A DNA stretch of 64,000 nucleotides from Cristatella mucedo (taxonomy: Eukaryota > Bryozoa > Phylactolaemata > Cristatellidae), in the NCBI GenBank assembly GCA_009760855.2, contig WPIO01000089.1, forward strand, positions 122,001-186,000, read 5' to 3'. Positions 35,565 to 62,658 of this stretch are shown piece by piece (positions within the stretch are counted from its first letter, which is position 1; each line of letters begins with the position of its first letter). The notes beneath the pieces were generated by a model that was not told the DNA's origin, searched no databases, and saw nothing but the letters and a program-made list of their open reading frames with translations. A program made the position numbers and the translations under genes.

Positions 35565-36282
35565 CACCATCTGTATGCCAGCAGTGGAGTTATGGCCGAG
35601 CTGCTGTCGTTGGTCTTGTAAATATCGGTCCTCTGGCATAGCACCCCTCTGCGACCTGGCAGGCATAGGGGGTAGGACTGGGGTACTTCTTGGTGAAGAA
35701 AGGTAACGGCTGAAACCTTGGCTCTCTTGGCGGCCCTAATGAAGTAGACTAAAGGACTGGATATATCGCATGGCTGCTGTCGGTGACATTCAGTGGTACT
35801 GACATCAGCAGATGCTTAATTACTGATGGATGAGCCAAACTAGGTGGAAACACACCGTTTGAGCGATGGTACTTAGGGTAGTAAGTACAGCAGTCTACCC
35901 TGCAGAAGTATTTTTTGAAGAATTTTATCTGGGGGAGGTAATACCAGCAACATTTTTATGTAGGGGAAGGTAAGACCTGCAAGATTTTCGTATAGGGTGC
36001 AAAACATGCATGTAATGCATTTTGTTAGCTCACAATCATAGTGCTTATTCGATACACACTCGGCAGTTGCTCATCGAGTGAAAGTAAAACATAATTTCAT
36101 CGTTGATAGGGGAAGGGGCATAGGTATAGAGCGGCAGCGCAGATCCCGGCCTGCCATGGGGGAATGCCCCTTTGCTCTGCCAGTGCGTATATATGTACAA
36201 GTATATATCTCACGTCTGGCCTGTAGTCACAAAGAGGATAAAGGCTATGGTACACTAAAGTTTTCAATAACGACACAAGGTG
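35563..36282. other. No gene recognised
   Basis: Unique-looking DNA between two simple repeats. No convincing frame or element end was seen. Confidence 0.45.
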
Positions 36283-37126
<844 letters not shown>

Positions 37127-38035
37127 TGCCAGAGCACAGCCCACACACAATCATGTGATGCGGCTCAGGTACCGTAAATACTGTAAATACCCCAACTTGC
37201 AGGTGGCCATATGCAGGTGTGGTTTGGGTCTGCGTGGATGGTGATATGAGCAACTGCTGGGGGGGGGGGGTACCAGAGGAGCTAAGGGGATGCTGACAAC
37301 CAGTCGAGGGTTCATTACTAGCTACTGACTGCTTGGCCAAAATCGTTGTTACGCCGATGGGATAGGCAATTGTTAGGGCCGGCTTCCCGTGACTCATTTG
37401 TGGCCTAAGGAAATTGTGCTGCTGGTGTAAAAACACATTTTACCGACCTTTTCTGGGTATCTAAAGGTGCCATGACACGGCCGATTTTTAAAAGTAGCAC
37501 ACTTTCTTGGTATCTAGAACGAGTTTAAATCAAACGAGTGAATGACATTCCTTATTGGCAGGCAGAGAAATCAGCTATAAGCCTAGGTTACCATGTAGAC
37601 AGCAGAGGGACATCCAGTAACTCACATCCCAGCCGGCGACCAAAGGTCATGGCGTTGCCTGATATCGACCACAGTACCTACTTTAAGAGCTAGTTTCAGT
37701 AGCCCGCACAGCGATGCCAGAATCTCTAGATTTCACGTGCGTTGCTATTGTGCTGCACGAGAAGTAAGAGCCATAACTCTCGAACTGCTTGCTTTTCACG
37801 CCAACAATGAATGCTGGACAGTGTCGCAAACTCCTGAGGTCAAGCACGGGTCAGTAGCTGCAGTGGTACCGAGAATGCCAGCACTCAAAACTCCAAAAAG
37901 AATGCATCAAATGAACAAAGCATCAATCGGCCTACAATAAGCACGATATTCTGGCAAGCAAGATTATCTCGTGAGTAAACGAGGCGTGGCATCGAGAACA
38001 ACAAAACCAACACTGACAGTAGAAAAAGCCATGAC
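37127..38035. other. No gene recognised
   Basis: Contains a G11 run near 37260 and otherwise no recognisable feature. It lies just downstream of the 3' end of the CALML4-like gene. Confidence 0.45.
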
Positions 38036-38052
38036 TATGAAGAGCTGTTTGT

Positions 38053-38058
38053 TTTATT
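38053..38058 (-). terminator. Poly(A) signal AATAAA for the CALML4-like gene
   Basis: TTTATT on the plus strand, so AATAAA on the minus strand, about 180 bases beyond the TAA stop of the CALML4-like gene. It is the nearest canonical signal found downstream of the stop. Confidence 0.6.
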
Positions 38059-38235
38059 CATTAGCACTCCCCTAATCAAACTTAAAAATTTCCAATAAAT
38101 TACATGCTAAGTGCAAATACGGTCACTGGCTTACAGGCCTAAGTATTCCAAATGGAAATCATTTTGTCGACAAACACTTTTTCACTTCAGCCGGCTTGTG
38201 CACAGTCTCGAGCTGCCCAGGAATGAGCTGGATCC

Positions 38236-38333
38236 TTAAAAGTAGTCCGGAATAGGAGTAAGTAGAACCTTCACTATTGCATCATAGTTCACGTGACTTC
38301 CGCTCTGGCCAGCTTCCTTGAGGAGCTTGTCGA
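38236..38333 (-). CDS. CALML4: CALML4-like exon 5: EF-hand 4 and stop
   Basis: 98 nt after a GTTGTAG acceptor. With the phase left by exon 4 it reads [12 protein letters not shown], then [15 protein letters not shown] and IPDYF, then TAA (38236-38238). This aligns with the last EF-hand of CALML4, including its Asp-Tyr end. The loop lacks the ligating acidic residues. Confidence 0.88.
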
Positions 38334-41300
38334 CTACAACGTCGAGGTGAAACATTTCGCGGTCACTCGTGCCAAGCGCACGGCCCAACACACCAGACCG
38401 GAGCCCTCACGGCTAATAATATCGCAGCAAAGCTTAAGTGGCAACGACTGCAAAAGAGCAGCGGTCAACGGGAACAGAGTGAAGGCACACGAGTAGGTAC
38501 AACGATGAAGCCACGGGACAAACTGCACTTTGGCTTCGTCGGGCGACCCAGGCAGCAGCGGCAGCAGTAGAAAGCCCTACGAGCTGTCTATCGAGGATGC
38601 TTCTTCATGTATATCACCTCAGCATATCACCGGTGCTCACGATATTTTACACGCTGCCGTGCAACACGGGACCGAAGCAGCGGTGTGACCGAATGCAGCA
38701 TGGGCATACGGCAACTTGTGCACAACACGATACGTCGCACGAACATCAGCAGGCAAGTATATAAAGATGACAAAGTGATAAGTGATGGTGATAAGGACTA
38801 CCCCGCTTCATCCCGGACAGGGCCAAACTTATAAGTAGCTTCAACCTTGCACACACTTCTACGAGCAGCAACAGTTGAACTTTAAGCGGCTTACAGTCAG
38901 AGATACTCTGGTCGGCTAAAGGGCAGTTAATATGCACCCTCGGATTTTTTCGGTATTAGGCCACTGGTTGGTTGGATAGCAAAGGACGGTACGGACGCAA
39001 CTGCCATACAGAGGCAGAAGCACGCCGATGGTGGCAGTGACACTTTGATAGACGACACTTTCTGTTTACAATGCATTAAATTTAATTATGTCGGGACCCG
39101 AGTAGATAAAGCATGTATGTATCAAGCTAATGGTTCAACCAGGTTTGATCATATTATCTGATTATAAAATTCCTTTGTATAGCCCTAAGAAAAAAATTGA
39201 TCTTCATCCAGGCGCTTTCATATGCCGCAGAGCTCAAGCTCACGACCTTGATCGTTAAAGGCAAGCACCGTACCACTGGGCCAAACAAAAGCACACAGTC
39301 TCTTAATTTAATGAAACCCAGTAATTCGCATTATCGGGCAGCATGGTGGACGGTTTTCAGTCAGGTCGAGATTACTCCTAACTAGCTTCCTTGGATAGCT
39401 GCTCAGATGTTTCTTTTTCAAGCAGGGAAGCGGTCGCTGCTGCTGCTGCTGCTACTACTGCTGAGAAGCACAAGGCAGCAGCTGTGCAGGCTAAGAGCTA
39501 CACCACACCATGAACATACGTATGTGTGGCCAAGTAAATGCATATCTATGTGCGTATGTATGCATGCATGCATGCACGTATGTAAGAATGCACGGATGTG
39601 TCTGTAATTCCACAGCCACGAGGACTAAATAGGTGTTTTGCTGATGAATTCTCCAGAGGTGGCACTGGCAGCCGCAGTGGGAACAGCAATAGCTGCAGCC
39701 GCATCGAGACGCATGCATACTCGCCTTCCTGTGGTGCCAGCTTCTCCCCAAATGTAGTCAAAATACTTCGGAATTCTTTGAGAGAAATGGTGCCCGTATT
39801 CTGCTTATCGTGGGCTCGGAAGGCAGCCTTGATTTCGTCTTGGCAATTTTCGACAGTGGAATGCTCATGCATAATGTCCAGAAATATGGCAAAGTCGACC
39901 CTATCATCTGGAAAAAAACAGGTGCAACGATTCAAAAGTGAGAAGCAACCTGAGACGTTCGAAGCTGCGCAGGCACAGCAATGGCCGACATCGCCAGTGT
40001 GCCGAATCAGAGCGAGTGCAGCCGTGCCAGCGAGTGGCATTTGCTGCCGTCACGCTCAGGTCGCCCTCTGCCATTCATTGAGTGCTTATGAACTCTTCTG
40101 ATCCACGGAAGTGGGGCATAGTGGGTCACCAAACACCCGCAACTAAGAGAATCCTCACACCTTCTGAAGAGCGTTGTCGTAAGCCAAAGTCGAGCAGTCC
40201 AGATTGCTTGGGCAGTGCATCACATGCCTGGGCAGTGCAGTACATACTTGGGCAGTGCACAGGTGGCCACTTGTACGTGTGCCATCTCGGTCACACTGCA
40301 ATGGGCGAAGAATGGCAGCTGACAAGTTTGGGCTGGAAGGATGCTTTGCCGGTGCGCTAGCGTGTCACCTGCTCCACTTCTGACGCAAGCACACTAGCAC
40401 ATCGACTTGCCACGGGTCTTCTCGTGGCGCTAAGGTACTACCCTAAGGTAGCGATGCCTTTCAGGCTGGCCACTTGCATGCATTGCCACTCCCCTCTCCC
40501 GTTACATATGCTGCAAGCAATGGTCGAGCCCACGACCCAGGTCCTTAAAGGCAAGCACCTTGTCTATAGGTAGTACATTAGCTATATTTCTTATATGAGT
40601 ATCTTGCCTTGGGCATTATGCTAATTTGAGCCGAAAAGCACAGCATCCGAAGGCCCAACACATTGGTCAACCGTAGCACACGTCTGAAGCAGTCAAGCTT
40701 AATAGGAGCGCTGTACATTCATAACCAGATGGTAATGTGAGGTTGTAGCAGTTGAAGAATTGTTTTCGATACCTGAAAATGGGCTGGTAAAGCCATTTTA
40801 GAGAAGTCTAGTGGGATTTTGTTAGTTTCTCTGCAAAATATTTCTCATTCTCAACTAAATTACAATTCAACAACATTCCCTGATAAATAACCTCCAAAGG
40901 CTTCCATTAAGAATCGTTTTAATTCACTGGTCTCTAGGCACTTGGACTGTAGACCTGTTTCATTTCAAAGGTCTCACTCTGGACCTTTCAAATGGTTTTT
41001 CGGCTCACCGTGTCAGCTCAGGCACAGGTAGAAATGGCTTGCAGCACAGTTTCAATTGAGAGCCTGTGGTGCCGACAGCAGATTCAGCCGTATCACAGAG
41101 ATGCAGTAGACCATCTCCTTAAAAATATTGTGTCAGCTATAAAAATCTGTACTGATATGAGTCATGGTGATACCAAACCAGGGTACAACATCCATTTCTA
41201 CAGGTTGCTTCGGCTTGGGCAGCCACTCAACTGTGGCAGGCGAATATGTACCTGTTCCAGTCAGCTTTTCCGGTTGTAGGACATTTCCCCCCTGGTGGAC

Positions 41301-41359
41301 CCTAGGACATTGCCCCCCCAGGTAAGACATTTCCCCTATGTTGATGAATGTATAAGTAA

Positions 41360-41453
<94 letters not shown>

Positions 41454-44400
41454 ATATATATATATGATCAAATGAAGTTCACACTCTAATGAAATAAAAT
41501 CAACTCAGTATAATTGGAAGGATTGGAAGGATGGTTTGTAATGGAGCGAGTGGCGGCGGCAGCTGCAACTGCAGCGGTTGCAGCATCGATGAGCTATACA
41601 GTTCGGTCCAGCTCGATGCCGCCAGGCACGTGTTCGTACCCGTCAGAGCGGGCGCGCTACGGCGTGCCGCATGTTCCTGCAAATGAGCGCGAAGCCTCAG
41701 AGGTCTACTGAGTATAACTCGATCTCAAGAGATCTCATTACACCCTAATACACACTAATTAAAGCTCGGAATACGAGCAAGGGTAGATTTAGGCGGCTGA
41801 GGCGCAGCCTGTCCTAAATCCTCAACCCACTAAACCCTAAACCATACACCGGAGAATGTCCTACCCCAGGGGGGATGTGGGGGGGGACGTTGTGGGGAAT
41901 GGGAAAGGGTGGGGAATGTCTGTACCCGGCTTTTCCTTGCCCTAGCACAGTCATCTTTTTTGTTTGTCCCCTGTGTGCTTTGCATTGGCACCTGTGCATG
42001 ATTCAGTGCATGCTACTAACACTCGATCTAACTAATCAGTGGCAGTGAGTGTCTTCATGTTTTCCTAAGCATGCTGACCTAAGCATAATCATTGCTTGCT
42101 TTTTCAGGCTTGATAACTTGTATGAAACAAACCCTCGGGGAAAGATTCTCTTTCAGCAAGTTATAAAGCACATGGATGGAGATCACATTCTCTTAGGCCA
42201 CTAACCAAGCCAATATTATTGTTATCATTAATAGAGACAGATTGAATATGTCACCGGGGTTGTCAACTCAAGACAGCCCTATCCAGGAGCTGGGGGACTG
42301 ATGTACACCATAGTAACATTTAACTGCAATGTTGCCCTCAATGTAATTCGGTGATCTGAAGGCCAATAGATGCACCGATGCACACTGTACGGCCTCTGTC
42401 CAGTCCTCGGCTACATGTGTATCACACCACAGATCTTGTGTTATCGTGCAAATGCTTAGTCGATTGATGGCCAGCAAAGACCTCCATCCCATGACCAACT
42501 TTAGACAAATCAGGACACCTGCTGAAAGTCGAGCCCCCATCTGACCCAAGAAAGAGAGAGATGGTGATGCACCCAGTGCACTAGTTCAAGATTATAAAGC
42601 AAACACAATAGCAGCACACCCGTTACTTCAAAGCAGCTACATGTTGCACAGCCAAAAGAACCACATTGATTGATCTCCAATGCAAATATATTGTTTAGAA
42701 AATTACTAGCCACTGGGCAAAGGCCGTGTCCGTCAGCAATCGACTGCTAGTTCGAATGAACGCATATGCGACCAGCGGCAACATCAGCAGCTGAAATTAC
42801 CTTTATGGTACTTTCTCCAGTATTCTTTAATATCCGCGAGCGTAGGACTGAACCCAAGGGATCTCATCAGGAATGAGAGGCTATCCGGTTTGGATAAGTG
42901 GCCATCCTTGTGGTAGAGATAGAAGCATTCTCGGAATTCTGTCCAACGAAATGCAGATCAGCAAAGGAGGTAACCACACCAGCTGCAAGGCAGGCAATGT
43001 GTACGACAGGCAAATTAATCAAGGAAAACCACGTGCTGTGCTCTTTTGTCTGTTCGTTGCAAAGGGAGTCAGCAAAAACGGCTCCACAAAACCGGCCTAG
43101 TACCATTAGACGGACAGAGCAGCATGAGTTCAGTCGGCAGAGCACCGGGCCAGAGGTAGGAGCAATGGGAAAACAGCAGTAGCAACAGCTCAATCGGCAG
43201 GGCACTGCACCGAAAGCAACCAGTGGTTTTGGGCCGATGGCAAATGGCCCTGGGTCGTTCTGTATTTTCAAATATTGGGATTGCTATGACAACATTGCAT
43301 TCCTAGACACCATTCTACAGACCCACAGTATTTTGCATTGGTAGTGCAATTGAAATGGCTAATGTCTATCAGGAAAAGAACCGGTAACGATGCTTGAAGG
43401 TTGCCATGGCACGTAGCTGAAAGCTGGCAGAACTGACTGTAAGGCTGATGAGGCCATCAAGTGAAAGGTCACTTTGGAACAGGGCACCCTGATTGCAGAT
43501 GCTGCGAGAGATTTGCTGGCCGAGCCCATTTTTAGGGCTAGGCTTTCCAATTTCCAAGTAACACTATGCTTGCCGATTGCTAGTGAGTTGGTTCCACCCT
43601 CATTCAAATTTGAGACAGTTACCTGCCATCCAAGTACAAATGCCAGCAATATGGGCTGCAAGGGAGTTGAAAGAGTTCGAAAAGCTGGAAGAAAGGGAAG
43701 GGATGATCAAAGCACATGTACAGCTGTGTGTCGTCTGCATAAAAATAAAAACCTAAATTGCAGCACGAAAATTTGGGCCGGTTAGATACAGCCAAGCGGA
43801 CTAAGCTTTCGTGATATTCGGACTAGACTTCTGTAATTCACTACTAGCAGATCTTCCTGCCTGTACAATAAGATGCTTAAAACTTGTGCAAAATTGTGGA
43901 AACAGGCTTGACCGGCAATAAATGTTGCCCCCTATTGCAGTGCTTCTCACCGACCTGTACTTGCTCCCACCAAGCAATGTATCGAGTTCAAGGTTAAGGT
44001 GCTCGCCTTTAACGACCACAGTCAAGGTGAATGTATTTGATGATTGAGGTCGTGGGCTCCAGCCACGTGAAATGTATGAAGCACTTGAATAGAGATTAAA
44101 TTCTCTTAGGGTGCTATTAAAAAGATTTATATATTTTTTCATGGTTCCATCACTCAATTAACAAAATATTAGCTGATTTAACAGTCTTATTTGTACAGAG
44201 GCAGAAGAGCCTTAACGGCTATCGCCACCACTTGCATTTGGCAATAAAAGATCACCCACTGCGGGATACGAATCAATTTCGTGAAGAGTGAGCATCTTAC
44301 AAGCTCATTCCTTTGCTTGCTCTTGCCTACCTATACCTTCTAAATAGGTCCTAATCTGGTTACACATCGTGCCATCCGGTCTTGTTATTTAATTGATTTA

Positions 44401-45335
44401 GTTGCATCTGTAACCAGACTATAATCCATAGGAGACAACGCCTTTGGTTCGCGGTGAGCCGTGATGGCACACTAGGCAAGGCGGTTGCTTTCATGACCTC
44501 GTTCCCGAGGTCGTGGGTTCGATTCCTGCGGTGAGCGATCCTTTATCGCCACTGCAAGCGGTGGTGATAACCGTCAAGGCTCTTCTGTCGCTATACAAAA
44601 AGAGGCTGTTTAAGCAGCTAGGATTTTTTATATGCTCCCAAAGCCTGGAACTCATTCCCGACTGACGTTACGACATCCCCTGACTTGACGACATTTAAAA
44701 GGACACGTGACATTGCAGTGCATGGATGCACTGTTTAGCTACCAATTTCAAATTTTTCTAAGGTAAATATCTCCCCTCAGATCGGGTTGCGCACGCCGAA
44801 GAGATCAACGGTGCAGCATAAGGTGCAGCAAAGGTGCCTGTAGGTGAAGCAGTAATACCAGTAAGATGCCCAGCTATCATTTCGACTCCTTCATCTCACG
44901 TCCGGTCAACAGTGCAACAAGCATGCTCTCTCTAAGTCTACAGATAGCTGGGCATTACCGCTTAATAGAGATTGAGTTCTATTAGGGCGATATACAAACG
45001 AATTATGTGTTATGGCTCAGACACCTGCGGCAGCTCTGACCTCTACGTCAAGCGTTAGGAGCCTCGTACACCAAAGTCATATAACACGTGGGTTTACCGT
45101 CAATTCGGCTATTTTTCTTCAAAGTGCAATTTTTGCGCCGATTGTAAAGCCACAACTTCTATGCCCAGGCTCCGAAAGGCTGCTGCAGCAAACACTTGAG
45201 CAGCATCCAAACGCCGAATTCCACTCACCTTCGATGTCCTCTTCACTGAAAAAGCGAGCCTAAAAATAATCAGAGTTATTAGCGATCACGCCGAAACAAT
45301 GAAGGAAACGAATAAAACGCTTCGGTCCTTACCAT
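38236..45335 (-). CDS. CALML4: CALML4-like calmodulin-family protein, five exons, 150 aa
   Basis: Coding exons (minus strand) are 45333-45335, 45229-45259, 42801-42938, 39725-39907 and 38236-38333; they sum to 453 nt, 150 residues plus TAA. All junction phases agree (0, 1, 1, 1). The protein has four EF-hand units: EF1 at residues ~12-50 (loop [12 protein letters not shown]), EF2 ~48-80, EF3 ~82-112 (loop [12 protein letters not shown]) and EF4 ~118-150 (loop [12 protein letters not shown]). EF1, EF2 and EF4 lack key acidic ligands; EF3 is only partly conserved. The blocks [15 protein letters not shown] and the C-terminus VNYD...PDYF fit CALML4 better than calmodulin, and the length equals the family norm. 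In vertebrates CALML4 is a light chain of class VII myosins in microvilli and stereocilia; that role here is inferred. One intron uses a GC donor. Orthology needs a tree, since other divergent calmodulins exist. Confidence 0.88.
39215..39275 (-). mobile_element. SINE-A fragment (tRNA-like B box)
   Basis: The minus strand reads CTTGCCTTTAACGATCAAGG then TCGTGAGCTTGAGCTC and GCATATGA, matching the B-box half of the SINE at 46388. It is decayed and partial, and lies in intergenic or alternative 3' sequence of intron 4. Confidence 0.5.
39435..39465. repeat. Short (CTG)n run
   Basis: GCTGCTGCTGCTGCTGCTAC and following, about ten imperfect triplets, in intron 4 of the CALML4-like gene. Just downstream (39555-39575) is a short ATGC repeat. 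Confidence 0.7.
39725..39907 (-). CDS. CALML4: CALML4-like exon 4: EF-hands 2 and 3
   Basis: 183 nt. The acceptor has a strong pyrimidine tract (TTTTTTTCCAG); the donor is GAAG|GCGAGT, a GC rather than GT site. It encodes [16 protein letters not shown], then [17 protein letters not shown] and [17 protein letters not shown], ending APQE. EF3 keeps D1, G6, I8 and E12 of the loop. Confidence 0.92.
40205..40262. repeat. Triplicated ~22-bp motif
   Basis: TGGGCAGTGCA occurs three times at roughly 22-bp steps in intron 3 of the CALML4-like gene, with diverged spacers. A minor local tandem duplication. Confidence 0.6.
40502..40575 (-). mobile_element. SINE-A fragment
   Basis: The minus strand reads AAGGTGCTTGCCTTTAAGGA, then GGGTCGTGGGCTCGA and GCATATG, matching the head of the SINE-A copy at 46388. 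Inserted in intron 3 of the CALML4-like gene. Confidence 0.6.
41268..41937. mobile_element. Possible MITE with inverted ACATTTCCCC / GGGGAATGTC ends
   Basis: The left end reads CCGGTTGTAGGACATTTCCCC. The right end, read on the other strand, is GCCGGGTACAGACATTCCCC, an imperfect inverted match. Near both ends there are further internal copies (GGACATTGCCCCC, AAGACATTTCCCC, GAATGTCCTACCCC). The middle contains a long TA tract. No transposase was seen. No clear target-site duplication was found, so the boundaries are approximate. It lies in intron 3 of the CALML4-like gene. Confidence 0.4.
41362..41465. repeat. (TA)n microsatellite
   Basis: About 100 bp of AT/TA repeat with one TGTG interruption near 41448. 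Confidence 0.95.
42801..42938 (-). CDS. CALML4: CALML4-like exon 3: EF-hand 1
   Basis: 138 nt between a TTGGACAG acceptor and a GTAATT donor, phase 1 to phase 1. It encodes [12 protein letters not shown], then a degenerate loop, then [14 protein letters not shown] and KEYWRKYHK, matching the first EF-hand and following linker of CALML4/calmodulin. The loop has no proper set of Ca2+ ligands. Confidence 0.9.
43359..43661 (-). mobile_element. L2/CR1-like LINE fragment (minus strand)
   Basis: The minus strand encodes a decayed version of the segment between the RT and C-terminal domain of the LINE at 30045: LALKMGSAS near the start and FQSDLSLDG in another frame. Inside intron 2 of the CALML4-like gene. 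Confidence 0.6.
43790..43995 (+). mobile_element. L2/CR1-like LINE fragment (plus strand)
   Basis: The plus strand reads [17 protein letters not shown], then [10 protein letters not shown], matching the post-RT region of the other copies, and runs straight into a SINE-A copy. Together with the minus fragment next to it, it suggests inverted or successive insertions. Confidence 0.65.
43990..44131 (+). mobile_element. SINE-A copy
   Basis: AAGGTTAAGGTGCTCGCC, then a B-box region GAGGTCGTGGGCTCCAGCC, then GAAGCACTTGAATAGAGATT and the LINE-like tail TTCTCTTAGGGTGCT. Same order as the copy at 46388. Confidence 0.7.
44163..44290 (-). mobile_element. SINE-B copy, 3' part
   Basis: The minus strand reads GTGGGTGATCTTTTATTGCC, then AAGTGGTGGCGATAGCCGTT and AAGGCTCTTCTG, matching the bodies of the SINE-B copies at 44452 and 58846. 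Confidence 0.7.
44452..44640 (+). mobile_element. SINE-B copy with tRNA-like head
   Basis: The head is GCCGTGATGGCACACTAGGC (A-box-like), then a B box GGTTCGATTCC. The body GCGATCCTTTATCGCCACTG, then GTGGTGATAACCGTCAAGGC, GTCGCTATACAAAAAGAGG and AGCAGCTAGGATTTTTT is shared with 58846. RNA polymerase III transcription of the family is inferred from the internal boxes. Confidence 0.8.
44935..45010 (+). mobile_element. SINE-A/LINE 3' tail fragment
   Basis: AATAGAGATTGAGTTCTATT then AGGGCGATATACAAACGAAT TATGTGTTAT, similar to the end of the SINE-A copy at 46388. The tRNA-like head is absent. Confidence 0.55.
45229..45259 (-). CDS. CALML4: CALML4-like exon 2: 31-nt microexon
   Basis: Preceded by ATTATTTTTAG and followed by GTGAGT. 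It encodes [10 protein letters not shown] plus the first base of the next Glu codon. A 31-nt second exon with phases 0 and 1 is the same size as in vertebrate calmodulin genes. The intron after it (42939-45228, 2290 bp) contains SINE and LINE pieces. Confidence 0.88.
45333..45335 (-). CDS. CALML4: CALML4-like exon 1: coding part is only the ATG
   Basis: On the minus strand the context is CTTGCCATG followed directly by the donor GTAAGG, so the start codon is the last triplet of exon 1. An intron just after the ATG is the classic arrangement of calmodulin genes. The 5'UTR lies upstream, beyond 45335; its extent is unknown. The following intron (45260-45332) is only 73 bp. Confidence 0.85.
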
Positions 45336-45849
45336 GGCAAGACGGTAAGAACACGAACTCCTGAGCAAGACGGACGAGTAGCCAAGCTTGGGCGGGGCCA
45401 GGAACCACTCGGATATGTCTTAGAACCTAAACTAGCCGGACTCTGATTTTGATACTATTTTTTCAATAAAATGAATGAATTTATTTAAAATTATAATCTA
45501 AATTGCGTAGAACAAGCATAGTTGTAGAGACGAGCAGCAAGCGAATGTGTCGACTCAAGAGCCGATCCGGAAGAGATTATCTCTCTGAGCTAGTCGTAGA
45601 TAGCCTAGGAGTTGTGAGGAGCGTACGATTCGTGCCTACTCGATTTACGACCACTTTTGAGTCAGCCGACGCGGTTGGCTGCTGAGCGAGTGTCGCACTT
45701 GCAGTTCGAGCATTACGTACAAGCGTATACGTTTTAAGGCTGTCTGTGCCATCCAGACGTCGCCAGCGGTAGTCGTTTAGTTTACTGCCTCGACGGCGGA
45801 AGCCGTAGCTATCCATCCGACCGTATCCGATACCGTTTAGCTACCGCGC
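45336..45849. promoter_or_regulatory. Candidate bidirectional promoter between the CALML4-like and MADF genes
   Basis: 514 bp separate the two divergent start codons, and both 5'UTRs must start in here. A GC box GGGCGGGGCC is at 45390-45399, close to the CALML4-like ATG, and an ETS-type CCGGAAG at 45567-45573, near the middle. An AT-rich stretch lies at 45450-45500. No TATA box at a convincing position was seen for either gene. Start sites cannot be placed. Confidence 0.6.
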
Positions 45850-61810
<15,961 letters not shown>

Positions 61811-62206
61811 CTGCCGTGCCGACGAGCGAGCGCCGAGTCGCGGGAGTTTGCCCAGCGGCCCAATCGCTGCCAGCTGTTGAAACGCGCTGCAGCTCTCGTT
61901 GATGGCCGGTTGAAGAGGTTTGGCCGATCCCCACTCGGCCGATATCCAGTCGTTGCCGAGGCTGGACCCTGAGCTCTACTGCGGTGCCGACCGATCGGAG
62001 GGAGACCTTCCGATTCGACCGACGACGACTCCATGCTCGAGGGCTGTGGCCGGCCGTAGGAGACGTTTGACGAGAGCGTAGAAGGTTAGCTTCGAATCGC
62101 AGGCGACCACTTGGTCGTGGGCTGGGTTCTCAAGTGATTCCTCTGCACAATGCGTGCATCCTATAAATGTGCTCTCGAGTCCCTGTGGGGTGAGGCTTTT
62201 CCCTTC

Positions 62207-62212
62207 AATAAA
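62207..62212 (+). terminator. Poly(A) signal AATAAA downstream of the MADF-BESS gene
   Basis: First canonical signal after the stop, about 400 bases downstream. A TATA-like CTATAAAT lies 45 bp before it. That pair resembles the U3-R layout of an LTR, so the signal may come from a mobile element. Confidence 0.55.
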
Positions 62213-62658
62213 GAGTACTTAGGTCTGCGTTCAGTTGCAGTTAGGTTTGCATTTGTTTAATCTGCTTGGCAATCTGTTCAACGACTTGGACTCGCACTTG
62301 CACGGTCGTGCGTGTGCGGCCATCCCTGAGGCAAGCTTACCACCGATTACTGCTCTTTGCTGGTATTGTCGGTTGCTTTGACGAGTCTCGTCGATATTGT
62401 AAGGTCTGAGCCACGATCGGTCCTAACAGAAGAACTGTAATTGTATAAACCTTTGCAGTCGAATGGCCATGGGTGATCGAACGCTACGATCTCGGTTCGG
62501 CTAAGCCTTGTCATACAGTTTGCCACCGGACGATACAGGTGACTGATGCACCAAAGGCCGCCGGTCGCCCATGATCGGCGATATTCAACTGAGAACCATC
62601 ATGAGATGTGCTGGTGAGATGGTCGTCTGTCCTTGTCGACGAGTGCTAGGTTTTTCGT
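62213..62658. other. No gene recognised; possible LTR end at ~62428
   Basis: The stretch from 62160 (TATA-like) through AATAAA to GGTCCTAACA near 62428 looks like the second half of an LTR, but no matching TG start or target duplication was found. Confidence 0.3.
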
